DNA of 43,391 nt from Acephala macrosclerotiorum. Its lineage: Eukaryota; Ascomycota; Leotiomycetes; Helotiales; Mollisiaceae. This document shows, piece by piece, positions 23,967-33,076 of the stretch. The stretch is from contig MU119576.1 in assembly GCA_014904845.1 (NCBI GenBank), positions 1 through 43,391 of the forward strand, read 5' to 3'. Each line of letters starts with the position of its first letter. Position 1 is the first letter of the stretch. The translations under genes and the position numbers were made by a program. Under the pieces are notes generated by a model, which searched no databases, was not told the DNA's origin, and saw nothing but the letters and a program-made list of their open reading frames with translations.

Positions 23967-25039
23967 ATGGGACGGACATGACTAGGGGCCTGATCCCTAG
24001 GGTTATTGTACACCTAGTGGTTTTTGCATCGTTGTGCTTAGATCTCGAGGACAATATCTTGCTTGAACTTGTGAAAGTCCGAAGGGACTGATCCCTCACG
24101 TGGATACACCGGGTCAGCGGAGGTGATTTCCTTATTTTTCTGGCGTCATGCACTGCACACACACTGCACAGCTTCGCTCCAGTTTTCAGTTTCAAGAGAG
24201 TTGTTCTGGCTTTGGTTGAAGGCGATGCATTTCTTGTTATTTGAGCGATCAATGCTGTATTGAGCAGGCCTCGGTTTCTCTCCCAAAATATTAGCTTCAA
24301 TCCTTCCCCGCATTCGTCTGATCGACGCATTAAGCTTAAATCGCAGATGATCATCTTAGGGCCTCAACACCATCCCGTGTGGCTTCATCCAGTGACGCCC
24401 TCATTCGAGGGGTTTGTATTTGTATTGATATTGTTGGCAAAATATCTGCTCTGGCATTCCTGACGCCGTCGGCACTCGTCTGCTGCGGCTGGCTCACCAG
24501 CTGCGATTAGGTTCTTTTTTGTTATCGTTTATTGAACTTTCTATGAGGTCTAAGTGCTAAGGAGATAGCGATTTACTGCTCTTTTCTTGGCTTCTCTGCT
24601 CTCGTCGTCCCGGGAAGCAACGCGGCTTTCTTCTTTTGGAAGACTCGATCCTCTCCCCCTTTTTTGGGTGGCAAGTCGAATTGCTATTGGCTGCACGGAC
24701 GGTGACTGCCGTGGACCCCAGAATGATCGCAAGCGTCATGCAGAGATCGGCACTAGGGACGAGTCAATCCGCATTGTTGTCTTGTAAGCAACTTCTTCAG
24801 ACCGAGGCCCAAGTTGAGAAGACCACCTCCCCGTGTCCATTGTCCCCTCACAATTCCATTCTTTAGACGCCACACCGCCAGATAGTCTGTTATGCATTGT
24901 CATTTTCCGAATCGTGGTGGAGGGGGAGGGTAGACTAGAGAATCCTCGCAGACAGGATTCGTATATATCACTCATGCTCAGCGTAGACTGAACCCTTTCT
25001 CAAGGCAGCCCAAGTTTCTTCTAATCTACCCTATTCGAA
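23967..25039. other. Intergenic region with presumptive peroxidase promoter
   Basis: About 1.07 kb with no supported gene; the open frames here overlap on both strands and lack motifs. A TATA-like sequence (GTATATATC) lies at 24961-24969, about 70 bp before the ATG at 25040, and could serve the peroxidase gene. Confidence 0.45.
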
Positions 25040-26424
25040 ATGAAGCACTCGCTCTGTCTTGCGGCCCTGGCCCTCGGTGTTACTGAGGTAGTTGCCTTCC
25101 CCTCCAGCATGTTCCATGTGGACATGCCTGAAGAAGAGAAACGAGAGATCGCCGAAATCGTAGCCAGGATTGAAGCAGACGTCCAGAAAAGACAAGTCAG
25201 CGTGCCAGGTCTTCCAGGCTTTGATGCTTCTGAACAATATGTTTCCAACACTGGGGACCATGCGTTCGTTGCTCCTGGACCAAATGACTTGCGAGGTCCT
25301 TGCCCAGGCTTGAATGCCATGGCGAATCACGGGTATATCCCTCACAATGGTGTTGCTACTATCCCACAATTAATTCATGGGACATATGATGGTAAGTTCA
25401 TAATGGATTGATACGCTGTTCTGTGCTGACAACTATAGTCTTTGGAATGGCAACTAATCTCGCTGCCTTCCTTGCCGTTTACGGAGCTGTCTTCGACGGC
25501 GACTTGACCTCCTGGTCAATTGGTGGTCCTCCTCCAGCAGGACTTCTCAGTTCCGTTGGTCTACTCGCTGCCCCACAAGGCATCTCAGGCTCGCACAACA
25601 AGTACGAATCGGACGTCTCTCCCACAAGACCCGATCTCTACGAATAGTAAGCCACGCCTTCTGCATCCTGCCTTGAATATTGCTGACAAACCGTCAGCGG
25701 CAATGACTACAAAGTCATCGTCTCCCAATTCGAAGAGCTGTACGCTCAACCCCTTGGCCCTAAAGGCTACGACCTCACAGCTCTAACCCCCTTCCGTGCC
25801 TCCCGCTTCCAACAATCAATCGACAACAGCCCCTACTTCTTCAACGGCCCTTTCTCAGGTGTCGCCGTACAGCCGGCAGCCTACACCTTCATCTATCGCT
25901 TCATGGGCAACAAATCCGCGGAGCACCCAGACGGCTATCTCGACGGTGAAGTCTTGAAATCATTCTTCTCCATAACCGGCGAACCAGGAAGTTTCACTTG
26001 GACGGAAGGCTACGAGAAAATCCCTGATAACTGGTATAAGCGTGCGATTGGGGATGAGTACTCAATCCCATATTTCCAAATTGATCTCGTGGCCGCAGCC
26101 CTCGAGTATCCCCAATTCTTAAACGTGGGAGGCAACACAGGCAAAACCAACACCTTCACAGGCGTCGACATTACGAGTCTAACTAGTGGTGCGTACAACC
26201 TGCAGACGTTAGCGCAAGGTGATAATGCAATTTGTTTTGCGTATCAATTTGCTCAGCAAGCGGCTCCGGATATTCTGAAGGGATTGTTTTCCAGTATTAC
26301 GGCGCCGTTGTCGAAGTTCAATGATGCTTTTGCGAAGGTGTTTGCGGAGTTGAGTTGTCCGCAGCTGGTGTCGATTGATACATCGCAGTTTGCGAACTAT
26401 CCTGGGTCGAAGGGTGCGTACTAG
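25040..26424 (+). CDS. Secreted heme-thiolate peroxidase / unspecific peroxygenase-type (chloroperoxidase family, 428 aa)
   Basis: Three exons (25040-25391, 25439-25646, 25698-26424) with introns of 47 and 51 bp encode 428 residues. A signal peptide (LCLAALALGVTEVVA) is followed by a likely Kex2 site (VQKR, about residue 52). The family signature RGPCPGLNAMANHGYIPHNG contains the heme-ligand Cys, residue 88. The acid-base region reads YESDVS, corresponding to the EGD/EHD motif of peroxygenases/chloroperoxidases with the Glu kept (about residue 174). The second intron splits a Tyr codon and restores LYEYGNDYK. Length and layout fit the long heme-thiolate peroxidases. These enzymes use H2O2 outside the cell to halogenate or oxygenate organic substrates; which one here is unknown. 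It converges with the MFS gene, 169 bp apart. Confidence 0.9.
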
Positions 26425-26593
26425 GAGAATGAACGTGGGAGAAATGGAGTTTTGGTTGGGATTGATGATGTCTCTGTACATGTATGCTTCTTATATATAC
26501 TTCGTTTATTAAAGGTTATCTCTGCACTCTATAAAGAAATGTACAAAAGACCCCATCCAATTGCAAGTGCCTTGGAGATCATCACTACGAAAA

Positions 26594-28307
26594 CTACCTC
26601 GTCTCGAAGTGGCTTGCCCCACGAATCTTGGGTCCCAACACGTACAACGCCCACGGAATCGGTAGCATTACCAGAGAAAAGAATCCCAACAGACTCATAG
26701 TCCATCCAATGCCGAGCTTTTCATACACTTGACAGACGATCAGCTCATATTCATGGTTGGGAGAGATTTCAATGCTTACTTTGAATAGTGAACAAAGGGA
26801 AGGTGCCACCAAAAATATATCTCAACAGTCCGTTGGCAGCAATCGCCGACGCTGCAGTCAAAGCTGCGTATGTATCGATCAGATACAGTGATGTGCTGAC
26901 CTGAATGATGTCAAAAGCTGCCACAGGAGGGGGAGAAAGGGGGAGCTGACATATATGCAGAGGTTTCCCCACGCAAATGGTACCATGGCCACGGTTGGGA
27001 TGATCCAATGAACATCACTCCTCGCGGTCCAAGCGAACCTATTTCCGTCAATATAGTGATTAGAAGAAGTCGGCAAGGAGGCTCACCAGAACAAGCTGAC
27101 AGGCAACCCAAACGCTCCATACATTGCTGACCACAACCGAAGCTCAGGGCGCACCTTTCCTCCTGTCCGCTTCCACTCTTTTTGATACTTCGTCCGGTCG
27201 AGAATGATGCATGTGGGCAGAGCTAACGTACATCCCAGGGCAATCGATAGGAACACAAGCCCAGTATTGCCACGATCGAAGTGATACACTAACCCGAAGA
27301 CGTATGGGACGCTGGAGAAGAATGTGAAAATAACAGCGAAGCCGAATGCAACATAGATGCTGAGAAATGTGACAATGGGTTCAGAAACCAACATTTTGGC
27401 AGGTCGAAGGAGTGTGATGAACAGAATACCAAAGAGGAGAGTCTTTGCTGGTGGCTTTGCTTGTTTTTCTCTGGCTTCGATCGCTTCGACCTTCTGCTCC
27501 CTTCTCGCTAGAATAATTTTCAGATATGTTTCCTTGAGGAAGAACACAGGGATCCACGCAGAAACCATCACAATCGCAAGCACATACTGTGACCATTTCC
27601 ATCTATTGTGTTGTGTTGCAAACCCTCCGACGACTGGACCAATCGCGGGGCCTAGGAAGGGGAAGTAGAGGAGGATTGAACCTGCAATGGCGAATTCCCG
27701 TGCTCGAAACATATCTGCTGCAGTCCCTGCGGACACGGGGAGAGGAGCACCACCAAAGAAACCAGCGAAGAATCTCAAAAGGCAAAGCGCTGTGATGTTG
27801 GGCGCAAATCCGGCTCCGAGAGTGAACAGGGCGCTGATGGGGACGGTAAACCGATATGTGCCGAGTCTCCCGAACATCTCCGAGATGGGAGCAGACAACA
27901 TCGGGCCAAAGGCTAAACCAAGGACGTATGTCGTGAGGGGAACTGTAGCGATGGTCTCCGAGACATCGAAGGCTTTCATGACATCGGGAACGGCAGGCGC
28001 ATAGATTGAACTTCCAAATGAGCTGCTTCTCATTAACAATTTGGCACAGGGACCACATGGTGAAAGGTACCTACGTCACAAATCCGAGGAGGGAAGGCAC
28101 AGCCACGTTGAATATCTTCTTGCCCAAAGGCCAGTTCATGGGTAGAGAGAGATCAATATCGACACCGGCCGCGTCTTCCACATCATTGACAATATCTTTG
28201 GTGGGTTCTACGGAGCTGCTGCTTTCTTTCATGCTTCCCTTTGGTGTGGCAAGTTCAACATCCACAGGTGTATCGTGGGACCGCACGTTATGGTCTGAGG
28301 GAGACAT
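26594..28307 (-). CDS. MFS transporter, DHA1 drug/polyamine:H+ antiporter type (504 aa)
   Basis: Five exons (28307-28075, 28025-27087, 27038-26951, 26900-26780, 26727-26594) with introns of 49, 48, 50 and 52 bp give 504 residues. About 75 hydrophilic residues precede the first membrane span, as in fungal DHA1 carriers. TM1 reads SSFGSSIYAPAV; the loop 2-3 motif A region contains SEMFGR; TM5 carries the antiporter motif C (LGPAIGPVVGG). The central cytosolic loop is charged (ARREQKVEAIEAREKQ). Spliced exons restore family blocks such as LIDTYAALTAASAIAAN and MYEKLGIGWTMSLLG, which confirms the introns. Expected in the plasma membrane exporting drugs, toxins or polyamines by proton antiport. 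The first intron acceptor (GAGAAG) has a poor pyrimidine tract but keeps the frame. Confidence 0.88.
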
Positions 28308-29242
28308 GTTTGGTGTGAACTTGGACGTAGCAAGTGCTCCGAATAAGGAAAAGAAGAAATCCAGATATATCTAACATTCACCCTAAGAGAGTATCAGACA
28401 AAGATCTGCTGTTCTACGTTTATGTAGCTCGGACACTCGTCCCCAGAGTAGAAGGCGTTTGAAGTTACTGTGGCTGACATCCACACCCGAGTGTCTTGTA
28501 CACCACTTTGTGTCCTCGACGCATGAACTGTAAGGTACAGTAGCGCGGTGACATTGGGGGCATGAAGCATGCTTTCTTACGAACTGGCCTGTGAAAGATC
28601 GCCAGCGCGAAGTTATTCTAGGTTGCATGCGTATGTCTTGGGCGGAATGAATTATGTACAATCAGGTAGCGAGGTCGCGGAGGATAGCCTCGATTGAGCA
28701 TGCAGGTCGGCTACACCTGGAGTAGCCACTGGGCGCGCAAAGTCGTACACCAACCTAGAAAGGGAGATATCTTAATATACGAGTAGCTGCTTAAGGAGTG
28801 TCCAATCGGATAAAATGCACCGAGTTTGGATCCGATGCGTCTTTGCGGCAAAGCGTATATCTACCGGCGCTTAAATACGATAACAGAGGGAAGTTGGGGT
28901 CGAAAGGGAGTCATTCTTCCCAGAGTCGTCGAATGCTATTGGTTCTCTCAAATCACCTCACATATGTCGATAGTCGATAGAAACATGCTGGCTTGAGATG
29001 AGGACAAGGCGTGGCGTGGAAAGTATCGTGATGGAATCATGATCGAAATGGGTCTGAAGAAAGGAAGTGGAGAGAGTTGAGACAAGAGGTGAAAGTCAGT
29101 ATTCTGCCCGCCCGCTAGTCTGACCGCCCAAACGCAGTGACCCCACGTTTGGCAGATCAAATCTCCAACTTGAACCACCCAGGAATAGGGTATACTCGTA
29201 CAGGCTTATTGCCAACGCCAAAAGAAGAGGACTCCAACAAAG
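28308..29242. other. Intergenic region, no gene recognised
   Basis: About 0.93 kb upstream of the MFS gene on its 5' side. Only short overlapping frames are present. It should contain the MFS promoter. No repeat or hairpin stands out. Confidence 0.45.
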
Positions 29243-29702
29243 ATGTCTACAAATTCAAGCCCTGCTCCTGATTCCGCCGTGAAGGGCGCATTGCGTCAAG
29301 TACAGGTAAATCAACAACAACAACTGCCCCTCCTCCGTGAACTACAGCTCCACGGACTGGCATTATGCGATAGGATATAAGATCTGTACTCGCCCTGATG
29401 GCAAAGCACCTGGTATAAAAGCTGTTCTAGACGGCCTTGGGGATGCCTTGCTGACCATGCACACCCGTGACGGATGGCGGAGCGTAGCATAAGCTGCGTT
29501 TGTGGATTCAAATGGATATGCAACAGAAGAAGATTATTCGATGGATCTCTATCCCGACGGCGTGTTGGATATCTACGAAGCATACTTTGGCACACCTCTA
29601 CCTGCTCCGGCAGATAATGCTTCGGAGGATGCGAAAAAGGAACACCGAGAGAAACTTATCAGAGGGGTCCGCCCTTTGCTGGCAGCCGTTGGTATTAGGT
29701 AA
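29243..29702 (+). pseudogene. Broken gene of unknown family
   Basis: A start-like segment (MSTNSSPAPDSAVKGALRQV at 29243) changes frame in the CAACAACAAC run near 29310. A coding-looking frame then follows: SSTDWHYAIGYKICTRPDGK, GIKAVLDGLGDALLTMHTRDG, an in-frame TAA at about 29488, then DLYPDGVLDIYEAYFGTPLP and LIRGVRPLLAAVGIR. The regular protein-like composition across the TAA argues for a former Gln codon (CAA to TAA). I do not recognise the family. The next 300 bases (29703-30009) contain a further open stretch with no motif and may be its tail. A real gene with unusual splicing is less likely but not excluded. Confidence 0.45.
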
Positions 29703-30009
29703 AACATCGCGACAATTGATGCAGAGGATTTACCACTGGGTGTTAGGTTCAGAATTCCGGGATCGGGACCGACGAGAAGTGGTCAGATTGAATTGTCCTG
29801 GAAGCTCGAGGGATTAAGCGACAAGTAGTCCGCCCGAGGCGTGCGTAAAGCCTGTGGATTTCGGTTGATTAGAGATCCGGAGGAAGAAGCTGCTGTGGAG
29901 CATCCCGACTCTGACAACTACTATTTATAGCGATGATAGAGATGATAGCGACTGATATTGATCAATCGTCTGATCGGAAACACCTTTCGATCATGAGGAT
30001 CTCATAAAC

Positions 30010-31010
30010 GCGTACAGACATCGAGACTGACGTTTGCATTCTGCTCTTGAAATGTGTTCCGGAGAGGGCAGCGACTACGGCGAACTCTCCGACGATGACC
30101 AACATGCTCTTGGCGCATCTATTACTTTAGAATTCAATATCGCAATATTTGTTATCGACACTGTTGGTGCGTGTGCCATGGATGCTTGGATTGAGAATGA
30201 GAACGTCACTGCTGTAGTGTATACTGGTCTTTTGAGTTAAGACTCGAGGTACTTTGTAAGCGAGCCCCTATCTTCCATTCATTCTCATGCTAACACCTGT
30301 CTCGGATCACCGACATCGTCTACAGCGATGTCAACTTATCTGCTCGACTTTCGTACGCTGTTTGCGAAGCAACTCGATGACTAGCAAGTCACAATCCGCT
30401 ACGCTGCGGTCTGCAACTTCACCTGAGGGAAATTACATCGACTATAAGTACTTGGATACCTATCACAGGCAAGGCCATGGTGTGGGTGTAAAGTGTGTGT
30501 TCATGATGCATACTCCTGTCCAGCGGTGAGATGAGGATATATATAAAATTAAGCACGTGATCACCCTAATAATACCAGTGATGTTACTCCTCGCTTCGAA
30601 TTCGGCAATCACTTCTTCTACTCCGATATCGTCGCCAATCAACTCATGTTTCTCAACTCCTCACTGGCCACCTGAACCCTTACCATCGGCGGACGTGGGG
30701 ATATCTAGGACGTCACGGCCGTGATCGCCAGCTCCGGATCCGTCGATGGCCAGGAGGTCGCACAATTGTATGTGCAGTTCCTTGAAAAAGCAGATCAACC
30801 ACTCTGCCAACTCAGAGGATTTGGGTTCATTTTCATCTCGGCTGATGCGCAAGAGACGGTCGCGTTCCCACTCAAACGCCGATATCTATCTTGTCTTTCT
30901 GGGATGTCTTTAAGTAAGAGTGGGCTATTGCTGCAGGCACGTATAACTTCATTGTTGGTGACTCAACTCGAGGTCTCAGACTCGCTGGTACGCTTGAGAT
31001 AACTGTCTAA
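30010..31010 (+). pseudogene. GH3 beta-glucosidase relic, C-terminal half only
   Basis: Scattered frames reconstruct the second half of a GH3 glycoside hydrolase. In order: SGEGSDYGELSDDDQ and VIDTVGACAMDAWIENENVT with AVVYTGLL (GH3 C-terminal alpha/beta domain), EGNYIDYKYLD (near 30429-30456), DVTPRFEFG (after the inserted element), then a fibronectin-III-like domain with DGQEVAQLYVQF, LRGFGF and FPLKRRYLS. A frame shift leads to AAGTYNFIVGDSTRGLRLAG and ends at TAA 31008-31010. Defects include several frameshifts, stop codons (one apparent Gln codon turned TAA near 30913), a 111-bp mobile element at 30461-30571, and complete loss of the N-terminal catalytic barrel. Intact members cleave terminal beta-D-glucosides outside the cell. 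This copy cannot. Confidence 0.85.
30461..30571 (-). mobile_element. Short mobile element, copy 1 (111 bp), inside the GH3 relic
   Basis: Reverse complement of a sequence also found at 38188-38296, the two copies differing at about ten bases plus small indels. It reads TATTAGGGTGATCACGTG at one end and CCTGTGATA at the other, with a TATATATA stretch inside. It is flanked by a perfect ATACC duplication (30456-30460 and 30572-30576). Removing it rejoins the GH3 motifs EGNYIDYKYLD and DVTPRFEFG. No terminal inverted repeats or coding capacity. The 5-bp duplication, TATA-like core and lack of TIRs fit a solo LTR or a very small LTR-derived (TRIM-like) element better than a MITE. Confidence 0.85.
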
Positions 31011-31343
31011 GCTGTCGATAGTCGATGGGAAATGTTAGAACATGTGGGGGATGTCTATTTCGATGTAGCTGTCGATCGAGAAAGCGAGAAATGTCGCACG
31101 TGGGAGGTAGAACTTGGCCCAAGCCGGAAATGGCTTTCTTTGCCATCGATTTTATCCCCGTTTGTACCCAGCCGAGAGTTTTGCGCATGGTGAACTTATA
31201 CACTTTGGCATGGCAATCCCTCGAAGTCCAAACCCAAAACAAAATGGGTCCTTCTACTATCCCTAATTATTGCCGCATTCCTGCGAGCGAGGGCGGCACT
31301 GATATGGGAGAGTGGATGAGATCCTAAATTTTGGGCGTGATAT
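31011..31343. other. Intergenic, no gene recognised
   Basis: 333 bases between the GH3 relic and the stop codon of GPI3. Short frames on both strands have no motif. It presumably holds the 3' untranslated region of GPI3. Confidence 0.4.
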
Positions 31344-32856
31344 TCAGCGATCGAAACTAGACCGAGGCTTCGCGGCTCGCTCTTCCTTTTCCTTCTTTGG
31401 CCAGTTCCTTGCAATATCAATCGCCTCTCGTGGAGCCATAAACTCGAGGAACAGGAAAATCAGGTAGTCGATCACCACGCAAAGGCAGAACAGCTTTCCA
31501 GCCCAGATTCCGCATCCGTAGTATCGTTTTAGTCGATCAATCAAGGCGAAACTCTGTACTCCAGCACGTCCTCTTGTAGCACTCCAGCTGGCGGCATCTG
31601 CTGCATCGTATCCATAAAAGTCCGCTTCGCTCAATGCTCCAGATATTCCATCGTACACTCTCTCTGTTCGCTCGGCCACATCCGTCCAGGAGTACATCAT
31701 TTTGACTTGATCGTGGAACCTCTCGGTCCTGACCCTGTTCGCTCGCAGTGCCGCAATCGCTCGTCCAGTTGCAGCAACCAGATCGTCCTCTTCCGGCTTT
31801 GCAAAAACAGTCATATGTGCGGGTAGAACCTCCGGGATTCCTCCTACTTGTGTACAAACAACGTATAACCCACAGCTCGCTGCTTCCACAATGACCGTTC
31901 CAAATGCCTCCGTCAAACTTGGATGTAGATATATGTGACCTCGAACCATGACATCTCGTACCTCCTCATGTCGCACAGGCCCAAGCATTTCCACGCGATC
32001 CTGGAGGACATTTCTTTCCAGCATTTGTTCCAAATCGATAGCTTTCGGCCCAGACCCTGCGATGATAAACCGGACGTTTGTATCGCTTGCCAGTATTCGA
32101 GGAATCGCAGCGACCAAGAGATCTGTGCCCTTGTTGTAGAATAGCCTCGATATGACTACAATTGTGATGGTGTCATGCGGACCTAGACGTTGAGGTGGAG
32201 GGACAATCTGGCTGCCAAATTCGGAGGGAGGATATGCGGGATGGTGAAGAGGTCTGAAGTTTTCAGCCACGACAGCGTTTGGTATGACTGATACCATTAG
32301 AGGATCGAGGGACGCTCGGAGGACCGTATTCTCTTTGCTGGGAAGGTTAGCCACGGTGCCTGCAAAGGTTTGGGAGAACCTGCCATGTATGGCTGACGCA
32401 AATGACATGATCCACGTCGCTCAATATGAATTTTAACAGCTTATTTGTCAAAATGCTTGCTGCATCTGCAAAACCGAACAGAGAATGATCCGTGAACACT
32501 GTCCTCAAGCCCATTGTCCTCGCATGCAGAATAGCTTCATGGCACAAGCTGCTCAAGCTGGCATGACCATGCACAATCTCTATCTGCTCTCGAATGACAA
32601 TGTTCCGGAATATTGGGAAGAAGGAGAAGACAGTGGGAAAGGTCGTAGCTCGATAGATGATCAGGAACGGGACGTGGTAGACCTTGAGTCCGTTTGTGAG
32701 GTACCGCACGCCGGTTCTGCCTTCGTATGCATGCGTGATGATTATGACTTTGTGTCCCCGGTCGATGAGCTTCGTGGATAGCTGGTAAAGGTGACTTTCT
32801 ACTCCTCCAGGTTGGGGGAAGAAGTAGTCGCTGACCATAGCTATGTTGTAGGGCAT
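31344..32856 (-). CDS. GPI3: GPI-GlcNAc transferase catalytic subunit (PIG-A/Gpi3/Spt14), 488 aa
   Basis: Two exons (32856-32384 and 32337-31344) give 488 residues. It is the GT4 glycosyltransferase that transfers GlcNAc from UDP-GlcNAc to phosphatidylinositol on the cytosolic face of the ER, the first step of GPI-anchor synthesis. Visible signatures: N-terminal [20 protein letters not shown], the [11 protein letters not shown] block, [14 protein letters not shown], and the GT4 E-x7-E motif ([14 protein letters not shown]). Near the C-terminus is a single membrane span ([18 protein letters not shown]). The 46-bp intron (32383-32338) begins GCAGGT and ends CAG. Only this splice restores SHTCKENTV, where the CKEN is conserved from yeast, so the intron is apparently of GC-AG type. 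It shares a 220-bp divergent promoter with DBP6. Essential in fungi studied. Confidence 0.95.
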
Positions 32857-33076
32857 TTTGGGTGGAGGATGCGCAATGCGCAGAGGCCGCCGCAGCTTCG
32901 TGTTTTATATTGTGCAGGTCATAGTTGGTGGCCGTTTGGAGTAGAGGAAGTGTTGTAGGGTTGGAAAACGCGATTGCGCATGTTGAAAATCTCGGCCGCC
33001 GTAAAATTTTCTTGATGTCGCTTGATATTCAGAAAATCTAAGACCACCAACTTCACATCACCAACACAGCTCCTCC
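32857..33076. promoter_or_regulatory. Divergent promoter region GPI3 / DBP6
   Basis: Only 220 bp separate the two start codons, so both housekeeping genes must be driven from this shared interval. No clear TATA box lies close to either start; a TTTTATATT stretch at about 32901-32909 is the nearest candidate on the GPI3 side. Confidence 0.6.

Noticed and set aside
28965..31030. Shared TGTCGATAGTCGAT string near 28966 and 31014
   Set aside because: Only about 14 bases match and the flanks differ; too short to call a repeat.
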